A stretch of 64,000 nucleotides of DNA from Caenorhabditis remanei (GCF_010183535.1 NC_071332.1:12462001-12526000), one strand, 5' to 3'; positions 12,149-23,395 are shown, counted from the first letter of the stretch. Notes: generated by a model from the letters alone, not told the origin. Numbers and translations are program-made.

Positions 12149-13037
12149 TCAAATGCTGGGAGAGACGTTTGGATCTTGATCTTTCGAAAGGACGGTGACG
12201 AAGAAAAGTGTTGGAAGAAGGATGAGAAGGCCGAGGAAGACTGTGAAAAAACAGAGAAGGAATGACTTCGTCTCGGATAAGACGCATGGACCGCATCGAT
12301 ACATCCGCGTTTGTTCGCCTGGAAAAAATAAATTTCGTGTTTAAAAATGTCTTGATTCTTGAACATTGAAGGAAACTGTTGTTTCCTTGTCTGTCAAAAA
12401 ATGTCGTGGAATTTTTTCAGAGGAGTGAAGTTTGTGAGAACATAACTCATCATTCGTAAAAGGTTTGCGTCAATGACATACTTGTTTTAAGAGAGGATTA
12501 CTCTTGAAGTTATAATCGTATTATTCGTAAATGTTTTTGATGTTTAGAACTTTGAATCAAATGATAAAATAGGTCCTCAGCATACCTTTGTTGCAATATT
12601 CTAACTCTAGAAGGTTTTTTTAAATTAATCTGACAGTTACGGAAACTCGTCTCGATATCATATCTAATAAAGGATAGACAAAACTCATCCGCTAATAGAA
12701 AAATTCCATGAAAAGACGTGGCAGCCAAAGAATAATCTTATTTTTAGTTAAAGCATCTGTTGTTCGGAAACAAAGAGCCTAGCGTAATATTTTTGTCTCT
12801 TCTGAGTCAGTGGACTATTCTCCTTAACTCACTATCAATTTCAGCCTCAATGCTCCTTAATGGCTCGTCGAATTGTCTCTCCTCGTCATCATAAGTCGGT
12901 GGAAATGATCTTTGCCATGTCAAATTGTTAACATCCATAACATAAACCGGTGGCATTTCATCTTTTGAATTAGCAGTAATTGTCTCATCGACAGTCTCAC
13001 AATAATCTGGTGGAGCAGCACTCATAGTTGGATTCAT
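12149..13037 (-). CDS. Single-pass membrane protein with three PPxY motifs
   Basis: Two exons, 12833-13037 and 12149-12318, join through a GTGAGT donor and TTCCAG acceptor in compatible phase to give 124 aa. The N-terminal half has PPDY, PPVY and PPTY, each a match to the PPxY ligand of WW domains, in an acidic background. Exon 2 gives RCGPC followed by a long hydrophobic segment (about 25 residues, FLLCFFTVFLGLLILLP) and a short polar tail ending SPSI. No signal peptide is seen, so the PPxY half is probably cytosolic. PPxY membrane adaptors often recruit NEDD4-type ubiquitin ligases; here this is inference. A longer exon-1 reading ending at 12807 is possible but lacks the membrane segment. 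Confidence 0.65.
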
Positions 13038-14270
13038 TGTGAAGAAGACAAGAGACTGAGCGGGCGGGAAAAAGTTGTTATCAACGAAAAAAGAAGAAAT
13101 ATGATGGTCTGTAAATAATACATCAGGGTTAATATCAATACATCACTAAACTATTAATAGAAAAAGGGTTAAAAGTGGAAAGAAAAACTGATAAGAATAG
13201 AATTTAAGGGAGGGTCAAATGGACAAAAATAGAAGAAGCAGATTGAGGATTGTGTCGGTGAAAAACAAATAAATTCAATGGGAAATGCTGAAATTATTGA
13301 GAAAATTTGGGGAAAAAGAAGAGGAGCCGAACGGAAAATAAAGACATTAAAATGTCAAAATGAAATTGAAGGGAAGCACAACGGTAACTAAGCTCCCGGA
13401 TGCTGAGTCAGCTGCTTTAAAAAAGGAATTTAAATGTTATTTTCGCATTTACGGAAATCAATGATACATCCGGAAATGAAGAACCGTTCGGGAAGTTCCA
13501 TTTTTTCAATCAATCAGCAGATTTTGAAAACTCTACCAACTTGAGAACTCACCAACTTGTGTGCATATCTGAATGACTCCCATTTTCCAATGTCTCCTTG
13601 TCACATATTTGAGAGATCGACAGATAATTTGCAATTTCAGAATCAAAATCTTTCTTTTGCTCATTTAGTTAAACACAAATTACCACAGTTTATTCAATAG
13701 AATTGCAGAACTTTTCCAGCTTAATAGTTTTCAATACAGAACTATTAATGTTGGACAATTGAAATGCAATTTCATTTTCGAAAGTTCATGAAACGAGCCC
13801 ACGGTGCCCATGCTGCCACCTTTTTCACTGGCTTGTTGATCCAACTTATTTGGAACAGTTCTTTATTTTCCCACAAAAATTATACCAAAAAATAATTCTA
13901 GCTCAAAAAAATAGCTCCTCCTGAAAAATTATATTTTATTTTCTGATGTTACAGATAATTTCGAATTTCGTGGTCTGGATAAATAAATAACTAGATGCCT
14001 ACACCTAGACAATCGTTTCTCTATGGAAGTTTTTTCTCCCGTATTCTGACAATTCTATGACATTTCTGTGACAAAACAGACTATGTTAACCTGTTACTTT
14101 GTTTTAGGCTTCCTTATTGTAATCTTCTGCAGAAAAGCTGTAGCAAATTTGCATTTTTATGTCTAAAGATTCTCCACCTGCGCACTTCACCGCCTAAAAG
14201 AGGGAAGGACCAAAAAATTTGACGAACAAAAAATACCGGTATTTGGGTGAAAGGCGGAATAAACATCATA
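13038..14270. other. Intergenic, no gene seen
   Basis: AT-rich region between divergent genes. No splice-supported frame was found. The last part leads into the promoter of the first Gly-rich gene, including GGTGAAAGGCGGA (about 14247-14259), which is repeated before the second copy. Confidence 0.55.
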
Positions 14271-14328
14271 GCCCGCCTGCGCACACGCGGAAGTATTACA
14301 AAAATCGAATAGGAAAATGGGTATAAAA
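14271..14328 (+). promoter_or_regulatory. GCCCGCC element and TATA box of Gly-rich gene 1
   Basis: GCCCGCCTGC (14271-14280) lies 51 bases before TATAAAA (14322-14328), itself 55 bases before the ATG. The same pair at the same spacing precedes the other two Gly-rich paralogues. Confidence 0.6.
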
Positions 14329-14382
14329 GATGGAAAAGGTGTCGAGAAGTCACTCAGTCTTCAACAACTGTCTCTGTAAACC

Positions 14383-14680
14383 ATGCGTTTCTTCGTCATT
14401 GCTACTTCCATGATCGCAGCCACTTCGGCTTTCTTGTTCCCATCTGCTGGAGGAGGCGGTGGATGTGGATGGTGAGTATTCAATTCACTTTGTCTAGAAT
14501 ATCATTTATCTTACTTTCAGTGCTCCACCACCACCACCACCATGCGGAGGAGGATGCGGAGGAGGAGGCGGTGGATATGCTGCCCCAGCTCCAGTCTACG
14601 CTGCTCCAGCTCCATCTTACGCTGCTCCAGCCTACGGAGGACCAGTCGGAGGAGGATCTTACGCTGTCGGAGGAAAATAA
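14383..14680 (+). CDS. Secreted Gly/Pro/Ala/Cys-rich protein, copy 1
   Basis: Exons 14383-14471 and 14521-14680 give 82 aa. A signal peptide (MRFFVIATSMIAATSAFLFPS) is followed by GGGGGCGC, a run of six prolines, CGGGCGGGGG, then AAPAPxY-type repeats and a final YAVGGK. The intron splits a Cys codon (TG|T), as in the two paralogues. The composition fits a secreted structural or cuticle/lumen-lining protein; no enzymatic domain is present. TATA-driven, with a TTCAACAACTGTCTC leader shared by all three copies. AATAAA follows the stop by about 60 bases. The family name is not recognised. Confidence 0.85.
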
Positions 14681-14980
14681 GTGACTACTCGATGTGTCTT
14701 TCTGAACAGTTTCTGTAAATTTCGAAAACTGATATGAAATAAATCTTTTGAACATTCCCAATTCCAGCTATGTCTTTTTTGAAGATTACAAAAACAGTGT
14801 GGAAGTTGAACACTTACGAAAACTGAGAGTCCCGAATAGAAAAAAACTATAAAAGTCAGATAGATCAGTTGTTAGAACTGTTTGAAGTGAACGCCTGGTA
14901 GGGCAACAGGAAAAGTAACGAGCTCCCAGCTCCCCCCGCATTGCGGGGGTGTCGGAGTTTCCAGAATTTAAGAAAAAAAC

Positions 14981-15779
14981 ATGGTGGCATGCTCGGTGTC
15001 TCAACATATCCTCAAGGAGCTGAAGCCCAGTAGCAATCCTTGTGATGTCAAAATGAATGAAAGAAAGGTACGTTTCCATTCTAAATGACATCCATACTAG
15101 TCCTAATTTACGATTTGTTTTTTTATAGAGCCTAAACAAAGAGAAACGAAAATTGAATGCAACCAAAAGAAAAACAATCCTATGGGATATAAAATGTGAG
15201 TATTTTCTTTGACAAAAATGTTCATGATTCATAGAGAATTTATGTTCATAACCTATGCTGCATGATCAAAAATGTGCAAAATCCATGCTAGAAAAACTGG
15301 GGGAAGAGTTCCAACCGAAAATCATTTTCATGTTTTTCTGTTTTTCTGACGCAAAAAAAGACGACACACGTCGGCATTTCTAGTCGTAATGAGTTTGAGT
15401 TCACCTATGTTTTCTGAAAACATTTTTAAAAGAAACGACAGGAACTGAAACTAGGAATAGTTTGTTAGGAGTTTTTGAATGTTGTGAAATTCCTGTTTAA
15501 ATGAAATCTAAAAAGAAATCATGTCTTAAATTAACGTCCTGAAAGTCGGTTATTCTTAATTTTAATGGTTACCGTGTGCAATTCGTACATATATATGTTA
15601 ATGTCGATACTTTTTTTAAAAATGAATTTCGAACGTTGCAGTCTTCAAAAAAAAATGTTGGTCTGCATGTCATCCATATTCAGATGAATAAAAATAGAGA
15701 GGAAACTGAAAATGTAATAACTGTTTTATTTCCAGTTGTCTCTACGTTTTTCCTCAAGAACCAGAAAGGAAAAATATAA
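14981..15779 (+). CDS. Tentative small basic protein, three exons
   Basis: Exons 14981-15067, 15129-15195 and 15736-15779 join in phase to 65 aa: MVACSVSQHILKELKPSS, then a Lys/Arg-rich middle, ending FFLKNQKGKI. Donors are GTACGT and GTGAGT; acceptors TTTATAG and TTCCAG. A TTTCCAG acceptor stands 16 bases before the ATG, as at trans-spliced genes, next to a small CCCCCGCA/TGCGGGGG hairpin. No domain or localisation signal is seen. The last intron (540 bases) is long for this window, so the 3' part is the weakest. It might instead be non-coding. Confidence 0.35.
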
Positions 15780-17401
15780 GTGAACCAATTTACACACCAG
15801 ACAAAAAAAAACGATAAATGTGAGTATTTGGGCGCTCTTTTTCTTCCTCTCCCCATATATTCTTGCCGCCAATTTCCGGAATACTCGTGCCTATATTATG
15901 AATGGATACAGAATAAAAAGAGCCAATGAAGACACCAAAGGGAAAAAAATAAAGTCAAGACATAATAGCATATTCATATTTTCCAGATGAACACTGGATG
16001 AGGGGGAAAAACCAGGATAAGAAAGAGAAATTGAACGAAAAGTACTAAAAGTCGAAGAAAAAAGAAGAAGAAGAAGAGCATCCGAGAGAAGAGAAAAGCT
16101 TGAAGGTCCTAATTGCCAACTCAATGAACTTTTTGACGTGGAAAAGGCTTTGAGAGAAGAGAAATAGATGAAGTGACTCCAGATGACGTGGCAAAAAGAG
16201 ATGCTAAAATGAAAGTGTGAGTGGGTGAAATGGCAAATACTTTTTAATTATCGGTGCCGTTTTTTTAGAAAATAAATAGAGAGAAAAGTGGATTTAATAA
16301 ATTTAATTTCCAGTATAACTTTTTGTGTGTTTGCCAACTATTAAAATGGTTTCTGTGAACTGAAGGGAAGAATCTGAAACCTAGGATATAATGTAGCTGA
16401 ATTTATTTTCGGCACACTTATCAGTTTCTGCAGATTGCAACAAAGAATCAGAAGTTAAATGAACAAGAGGTTTTGAACTACTGAAATTCAATGTTCGCAG
16501 ATATTTGTTGTATTGAAGTTATCCAGCAAAAACTGTCATTTTTATTTAGCATCATTCGTATGGAATACACCAATCAAACCTTTTAAACAATACATTTAAT
16601 TGGATTGATCTGATAGGTGGGACAATTTGAAAGGTTTACTCATTCTTGAGACATTTTCAGTCTAAATTGACACGGAAACTATTTCCAATAACACGATTTT
16701 CAGTTTTTCAAACAAATTGATGATGAAATTCTTTGATACGTTGCTAGTAAACCTCCAGCTTCTTCCTGATAATGATATGTAATTGCATCACAGCCATCCG
16801 ATGATTTTTGTTATCTGTAAAATCCGTTGCCCCGGCAGAGTTCCCTCCAGCTGTTGCTTTCTTATCAGTTCAATTTCCTGAAATAGAATGCATTCCAATT
16901 GTTTCATTATACAGTATTTGATGCAATTTCGAAAAAAAACTTCAGAAACCGAGTTTTCAGGGGTCTCTTGTACTTTGTTTAGTTTCGTTCTCGTCATAGG
17001 TCTGTGTGAAATAATATTTAGAACCCCTTTTTAGGTAATGGTATCGCCATGCTTATGAAATTACTTGATCACACTTCGTTTAGTATTTTTACAAAGACTC
17101 ATTAATCCCAAAAGGTCAATGAATCTGTTAAACAAGCCTCTGCAGAATCAAACAAAGAAAATATAAAAAGCTGCAACCTCTTCTCATCCCATTAAAGAAT
17201 AATCTCTGAAGTTTTGATCTCTTCCGAATGAACATTGTTTTCTTATTCCCATTAAGTTGAGTGGGACAGTGTAAGATTGCTGCGGAAATGATGTACACAT
17301 TCGGCTGCAAGAGGTTAAGAAAAGAAAGAAACAAGAAAACTTGTAGCATCCAAAATACCACAAAAAAAACTATTTCCTGATATGATAATCAGTGCGGAAG
17401 T
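15780..17401. other. Purine-rich stretch and unresolved exon-like pieces
   Basis: 15.9-16.2 kb is rich in A and G on the plus strand with no convincing frame. On the minus strand, acceptor-like TTTCAG sites precede short open pieces near 16.79-16.88 and 17.15-17.30 kb, but I could not join them in phase to one another or to the exons above 17.4 kb. Confidence 0.4.
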
Positions 17402-18011
17402 TTAGATTGAGAGGATTGGCAATTGATGGGATAAACGGTTTGGGAGGAGGAAGATGTACAGTGAAGGAAATATTGAGATGACGATAAGTTCTGATAAAGG
17501 AAGCAATTTGTTTAAGAATTTTGCAAAAGTATCGGCCCTTTGGTTATTACTGCAACGGAAAACAACATTATTTTTCCTTATTATCATCTTTTGCATAACA
17601 TCTTTAATCAAATCTGAAATTTTCAGACACTTTTCCATCTAAAAAGTCCAGGTTGAAAGCTACTATTTCAATGTAGAATCAACAGTTTTGCCATTGAAAA
17701 TAAAGAATTATCTCGCTACAAATCATAAAAGCCTACAACCTCATTTGAAATTTGCCGAACAAAGAAGCATAGATAAGTGAGATATTCATCAACTGTCCCC
17801 GCCGTTTTCACTTCAATGCCGTAGATCAAATGAGAACCTGAATATTATCCGTAAGGATCCAAAAATCTCTCGTTTGTCTCATAAACGAGATGAAGTGTAA
17901 TTCCTGACACTCTCCTTCTTTTCCCTGCCATCCGATTCCCTTTTCACTGCTTACCCTCACCTGTTTCTCTCCCACTAATCAGTGCGTAGAAACACGCGTC
18001 ATCGAAACAAA
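17402..18011 (-). CDS. Tentative gene, 5' end missing
   Basis: Three minus-strand exons (17961-18011, 17740-17837, 17402-17638) join in phase and read about 128 residues: FDDACFYALISGRETG, then SHLIYGIEVKTAGTVDEYLT, then MEKCLKISDLIKDV and a hydrophobic C-terminal part. Splice sites are GTGAGG/TTCAG and a weaker GTTGTA/TTTTTAG. No ATG or signal peptide could be fitted upstream, where the promoter of Gly-rich gene 2 begins. It may be a truncated gene, a relic, or a chance run of open frames. The product is not recognised. Confidence 0.3.
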
Positions 18012-18138
18012 CTGGAAGTGTTGAAATAAGCGAAGAAGAAAGGAAACCTTGAGAAAGAAGCTGTTGAAGCTGGAGACATCTTCTGCAAAATCGTCTAGCC
18101 GCCCGGTATCTCACAGGTGAAAGGCGGGATCAACAAGT

Positions 18139-18199
18139 CCCCGCCTGCGGATATTCAGAGATGTGACGAAAAACTTCATAGGCGAAAATGAGTATAAAA
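18139..18199 (+). promoter_or_regulatory. CCCGCC element and TATA box of Gly-rich gene 2
   Basis: CCCCGCCTGCGG starts at about 18139 and TATAAAA is at 18193-18199. Upstream GGTGAAAGGCGGGATC matches copy 1, making a GGCGG...CCGCC inverted pair. Confidence 0.6.
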
Positions 18200-18252
18200 G
18201 GGGAGAAAGGTGTCAAGAAGTCAAGCAGCTTCAACAACTGTCTCAATAAACC

Positions 18253-18539
18253 ATGCGTGTCTTCGTCATTGCCACTTCCATGATCGCCGCCGCTTCGGCA
18301 TTCTTGTTCCCATCTGGAGGAGGTGGAGGATGTGGATGGTGAGTTTTCCTTTCTAGAGCTCAAGTCTTCTTATTTTTTGCAAATAACTCATTTTCTTTAT
18401 TTTCAGCGCTCCACCACCACCACCACCAGCCTGCGGATGCGGAGGAGGAGCTCCACCACCACCAGCATACGCTGCTCCAGCTCCAGCCTACGCTGCCCCA
18501 GCCCCAGTTGGAGGAGCCTACGCCGTCGGAGGAAAATAA
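18253..18539 (+). CDS. Secreted Gly/Pro/Ala/Cys-rich protein, copy 2
   Basis: Exons 18253-18338 and 18407-18539 give 72 aa. The signal peptide MRVFVIATSMIAAASAFLFPS nearly equals that of copy 1. The mature part runs GGGGGCGC, prolines, CGCGGGAPPP, AYAAPAP repeats and YAVGGK. The intron again splits a Cys codon (TG|C). The 5' leader and first exon are almost base-identical to copy 3, so these two are the younger pair. Probable secreted structural protein. Confidence 0.85.
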
Positions 18540-18804
18540 GCGTTTTCGCTGATTTGATCCAGTTTTTGTAAATTGTGCAAACTGAATTTAAATAAATATT
18601 TTGACAATTAAATACATCGTGTTAAATATTTTTGTGAATAATTACAGGAGAGCTCATAAACTGAAGAATTCTCGACATCAGAAACTTAGACAGGGTCGCT
18701 AAAGATCTCACCACGTCATCTAAGACCTTTTTCAGAAAACGATAGTCGTGAACTCACTTGGAAATACCACTGCTTCAAGTGTTTTTTGGTTTTTCATATC
18801 TTGC

Positions 18805-19013
18805 TATTACCCATTCGCCGGTGGCTGACCACTCGCTCAAAGTTCGGCCCGGAGTCGCGAAGTGGGTCTCGTTGCGGAATTTCGATTTACGGCGGCTCTT
18901 GACCGTACTTTCGCCATAAAAAAGTTTTATACTACGGTCTTCGCGTCGAGACCCACTCCGCGACCCCGGGCCGAACTTTGAGCGAGTGGTCAGCCACCGG
19001 CGGATGGGTAATA
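18805..19013. repeat. Foldback element with 67-bp inverted arms
   Basis: The left arm 18805-18871 (starts TATTACCCATTCGCCGGTGG) and right arm 18947-19013 (ends CCACCGGCGGATGGGTAATA) are reverse complements with only a few mismatches. They enclose about 75 bases that contain a shorter inverted pair (GACCGTACT / ACTACGGTC). The element is GC-rich against an AT-rich background and has no open frame. This is the shape of a palindromic MITE or foldback transposon. No clear target-site duplication was seen. Confidence 0.85.
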
Positions 19014-19857
19014 TTGAGAAAGAAGAAGAAAATTCTGAACTCTAAACTATCGATCTTGGTTGTTTCTTGTAGTTGGTGAAAGACAGTTATGTGCATCCCG
19101 TCTGCAGAGTTCATATCGATTATAAAGACAAAGTTGTTTTCAATGAAGGAGTTTTCATGAATTGTCTAAATCGAATAATTATACTTCAATCAAATCAGAC
19201 TTTGATACTATAAACCGTTATGTTCGATCCCTGTTCTTACGAGTGTTTCATGAAAAGCGCGAGTCAGCAAGTTGAAATGAGGGGATGAAATTGATTCTCT
19301 GATCTGTTGAAATTGAGAGAATGTTGCTACTTCATTAAGGTGAATAAACTTCGTACATTGCTAACAGTACGAGGATAAAAAGAGATCGTTTCAGGAAATT
19401 TTCAGAGTATTTTGTTAAAGTTATAGCAAGTCGGAAAACAACGCGAGCCAAGCTGACAGCGATATCTTGTATCTCAACAATAATAGTCGAATGCTCCAAA
19501 TTATATAGCCGCATAGAGAATTTCCATGTTATTTGGATGGGCTGAACTGATTTTTGAGAAGACGAAAATCATCAGATGTTCTCGACTTCTTCTTTTACAG
19601 TTTATATGGTTATTCGTATATTTTGAATCAAACTCAAGCAAGTCACACGAAAAAGATCTAATAACCTTGATCGTGCTATAAAATTTTCATTACATCTCTT
19701 GGAGCGACGTAACCCAGTTTGTAGTTTTATTGGAAACATATTGAAAAATCGTTTTTCTTATGCATAAGACAGTCACAAAATCTCACAGACCAATGATCAA
19801 CTAAGTGCCAACCCCCTCGTTTTATTCTGAGGAAAAAATAAGGAAAGATTAGTTTTT
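19014..19857. other. Intergenic, no gene seen
   Basis: AT-rich sequence between the foldback element and the promoter of Gly-rich gene 3. No splice-supported frame or RNA gene recognised. Confidence 0.55.
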
Positions 19858-19915
19858 GCCCGCCCCCGAACATGTGTCGATGTTACAAAAAACCGTATAT
19901 CTCAACGGTATAAAA
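19858..19915 (+). promoter_or_regulatory. GCCCGCC element and TATA box of Gly-rich gene 3
   Basis: GCCCGCCCCC (19858-19867) lies 51 bases before TATAAAA (19909-19915), copying the spacing of copies 1 and 2. The upstream GGCGG half of the inverted pair is missing here. Confidence 0.6.
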
Positions 19916-19968
19916 GGTGAAAAAAGTGTGGAGAAGTCAAGCAGCTTCAACAACTGTCTCAATAAACC

Positions 19969-20215
19969 ATGCGTGTCTTCGTCATCGCCACTTCCATGAT
20001 CGCCGCCGCTTCGGCATTTTTGTTCCCATCCGGAGGAGGTGGAGGCTGTGGATGGTAAGCTACTTTTTTAAATTTACCTTGATTCAAATCCTCATTTCTA
20101 TTATTTCAGTGCTCCACCACCACCACCAGCTTGCGGATGCGGAGGAGGAGCTCCACCACCACCAGCATACGCTGCTCCACCACCATCCGGAGGATACGCC
20201 GTCGCTGGAAAGTAA
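19969..20215 (+). CDS. Secreted Gly/Pro/Ala/Cys-rich protein, copy 3
   Basis: Exons 19969-20054 and 20110-20215 give 63 aa, the shortest of the three. It has the same signal peptide as copy 2, then GGGGGCGC, PPPPACGCGGGAPPPP, one AYAAPP unit and YAVAGK. The intron splits the Cys codon as in the others. Length differences between copies lie only in the AAPAP/Gly repeats, as expected from repeat slippage. Confidence 0.85.
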
Positions 20216-21819
20216 ATGGCTTCCCATTCAACTCAATTTCTGTAAATTTTTGCAAACTGAATTTGAATAAATAATTTGGCATTCAAAATACTGTTTTCGT
20301 GTTTTTTCTGAAGATCCGCATAAAAATAAAATTCAGATTTTATTCTGGATGGTCCCTTGAATATCCAAAGTCGGACCAAAAGTGGATCGATACTTTACGT
20401 ACTCTCTAGCTTTAAAGCGGCATACTTTGGACGTTTCGAACTTTTGGTCTATGCGGAATAATCTATATAATCACAAGCTGAAATTCAGACTCAACTTCCT
20501 AGAAACCGAGACAAAGTATTTATGTTCTGTTCAAGAAAATCTGCATTAATTTTTCAAAATTAGACAGCTTACAGTCCAAAAGTTCATGATCTGCCTAGCC
20601 TCTCCAATAGTCGCACCCAGAAGCCTCCCCGCTTTGTTATTGCTTAAGAAAATGTCGCAAAGTGATGAATTGATAAGATCTGATCTGTGAATAGATAACA
20701 AGTGTTGCCACCTGCGCACCACGTGTGAATCAGGTATATTCAAATTTAGAAAGGGTGAGATCGAATGGGTTAGATCAATCGGAACCTGTCTCTTTGTTGA
20801 AAATTCACTCCGGGTGATTTGTTTGTTTTAGGAGTATGGGATTAGATTGAATGACTAGATCAAAGTTAGGAACTTCTAAAATTGGACTTAGTCTGTAACT
20901 GGGAGTTGTCTGCTGATTTATGATTATCCTGGTGTATACTACAAGAATCATTCAGCAGCTATGAAGAACCTTTCAAAATGAAAGGTTTATATTCAAGTAC
21001 ATTATTATAGAATCCTGAAAAAACAGGCTAAATCTTGTTTTAACCTTCAACTCATATGTAGTTTTTGATTCCGTCAATCTCGCTCTGAAGATGTTCCCAA
21101 TGTTTTTTCTCATCCATATGCCCAGTGTGGCTTGCATTCCTTGATATCTCCACACCTGTTATCCTTCCCTATCACTTTTCTCCACTTGATACATCTTCTT
21201 TGTTCACCTCTCCTCTCCCTTCTTCCTGTTATTATATGACCTAGATGTAAGGAGGCTACAAGCTAATAACATGCAGCGGACGATTCGATAAAAACGGTTT
21301 ATGATCATTCTGTGAATACAGGTCCAAACGAACCTGATCTAATTAAAAGTGTTTCTCTGTAATTGAAGATTTAGGTTTGATGATCAGTGATCTGAAGGAT
21401 TTATGCTGCAAGTTTGATCACTGTGAGAAAAAGGATGTTCTTCGGAACTTTGATTTCAGAAAGCAAGAGTTAAGAAGTGTCTGAAAAGTTATATGCCAAA
21501 ATATGTTGCTGCACATAATCTATTCTGATTCGAAGAACGTTTAATGTGAACCGATTTATCGGGAATGGATATTCGAACATTTTAAAATACTTTTTGTTTT
21601 TTAAACCCAGAATTTAGGGTTTCTAGTCACTCAAAGACAAGTAAGAAGTGTTGCATTTTGATCACTGTTTTCTTTCTGAAATAGATTCTGTTAGTTCCTG
21701 ACTAGAGTCAACCGAGGATAATCAGATTCAACGCAAAATGCGGGGTGCAATATCAGAATAACATCATGTTGCCATATGACTTATTCGAAAGTCACACTTT
21801 CCCACTCAATCCACTTCAA
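20216..21819. other. Mostly intergenic; possible small minus-strand gene
   Basis: On the minus strand, pieces 21052-21137, 20573-20684 and 20520-20540 can be joined in phase into a 72-residue frame (starts MQATLGIWMRKNIGNIF; middle SDLINSSLCDIFLSNNKAGR). The second intron would be only about 32 bases and other frames are also open, so I do not call it a gene. Short inverted words (GACCAAAAGT / ACTTTTGGTC, near 20373 and 20440) are also present. Confidence 0.4.
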
Positions 21820-22911
21820 ATGAATTGCCTTGAACCAGCTCCAACTACATTTCGTATCTTCATTCATTCTATTCATCTAATTAGTGTTCCAACTTACCTT
21901 TTAGCATTGGTTTCGCTTATTTTCATCAAATCAAATGTGTTCACAACTTACCGAATATTTCTGATTTGGCATGTTTTGGAGAACTTTTTCTTTGAATTTT
22001 ATTCTGCATTTTTGGTGGAACCAGTGCTTCACGCACCGTATACTTTGATGCGAACAACTGGAATATTATCGAAAGTAGGAATTGGCAGTCTAGCTCAATT
22101 TTATATGCTGGCCCTGGCCATTGAATGTAAGACTGGATCTTTATAGCGAACAGTGTGAATTAAATCAAATTATTTCAGATAATGGGATGTCCGTGAGCGA
22201 GATGTTTTGGTTTCGGTATAAAGCAAGTATAATGAATTATAAAGAACACTGTTTCACCTACTTCCTTCGAGTATTTGTCAACTTCACACGATTTATCGCA
22301 GTCTTCGATACTGTATTCTGTATAATCACACACCAAGAAGCACTTTTGTTTCAGAGTGAATACAAATCAGCTCTACTGAAATTAAATCCATTAGACACAT
22401 TTCTGAAATGTGATTCCGTATATCTGGTGGTTGCATTCAAAGATTACATATCTTCTATTTACGTGGCTTTTTGGATAATTCAATCAGTTGTTCTGTTCAT
22501 TTCAGTTCCAGGGACAGCCATCTACATTAATTTTAATATTCCCAAAACAGTATCTGAAGTGACGTGGAAAATACAGCAGCAACTGCTACGAAGTCTGATT
22601 ATACAAGCATCAATTCATGGAATCATGCTTGGGATTCCAAATACAATGTTCATTTATAGTTTCCTATTTGGATATGAGAGTGAAAGTAAGGGAATAGTAG
22701 CAGTATTGCTCTCTGAAACGGGAAATTTCTTTCAGCGTACGCGTATGCTGCATTCGCTTGTCTGACGTACCATGGATTCGCTTCAAGTCTAGCACAAATA
22801 ATATTCACGAAACCATTACGACAATATCTTCTAACATTATGCAAGTTGAAGAAACAGGAAACAAGTAAAACTTCTGTAACAAGCTTCAACAAGCGGACTT
22901 CTGTTTTTTGA
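21820..22911 (+). CDS. 7TM chemoreceptor, Srh-like, copy 1
   Basis: Exons 21820-22126, 22179-22685 and 22736-22911 give 329 aa with about seven hydrophobic segments. The C-terminal block YHGFASSLAQIIFTKPLRQYL matches the Srh-type HGxxS...KPxR motif of the Str superfamily, and PGTAIYINFNIPK follows TM5. These receptors sit in ciliated sensory endings and bind unknown odorants. The start at 21820 (MNCLEP) is chosen because copy 2 begins MDCLQP at the same point; an in-frame ATG at 21766 would add 18 residues. The first two exons have the same lengths as in copy 2 (307 and 507 bases). The reading frame is intact. Family could also be the neighbouring Sri class. Confidence 0.85.
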
Positions 22912-23395
22912 AGGAATCGATTGTTGGTTGGAAGATTTTTTAATTTCAACTTCAAAAAATAAATTGTTTCGCTTGATAATATTGATACTAATCCTAAATT
23001 ATATAATCATTAATAAAACTAGATATTCTCTGCTCTAGCAGGAACGTCGTTGGTGTCTTTTCCCCATCAATTAATTTCTAGTCTAGGCACAACAAAAAAA
23101 CATTTCAAAAATAAAGAATTTTATCGGATCGAGAAGTAGCTACAAAAATGGACTTTACAATAACGAAAAAGGACTAATCTTTGTACACCTCTCAATTAAT
23201 CCTATGATAGTTTTTGAGGTTGGTGGAAACTGTAAAAAGAAGAAACAAAAACAGATTTGCCACCGGTTATTTAATTGAGACGACTACAATGTAAACCGTA
23301 CTCGTGTTTTCTAGTTTGTGACCTTTTTAATTTGTCAATGATTGATGTGATCCTCCCCACACCTTCATCATTTTATTGTATTACTTCAACTTGAA
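22912..23395. other. Intergenic, no gene seen
   Basis: It holds the 3' flank of the Srh-like gene (AATAAA near 22958) and the upstream of the UNC-93-like gene. Nothing else recognised. Confidence 0.55.

Noticed and set aside
16788..16997. Minus-strand frame after a TTTCAG acceptor (ends ITKIIGWL)
   Set aside because: Could not be joined in phase to the exon-like pieces at 17.2 or 17.4-18.0 kb.
19205..19240. GTTCGATCC resembling a tRNA B box
   Set aside because: No A box or acceptor-stem pairing at the right distance.
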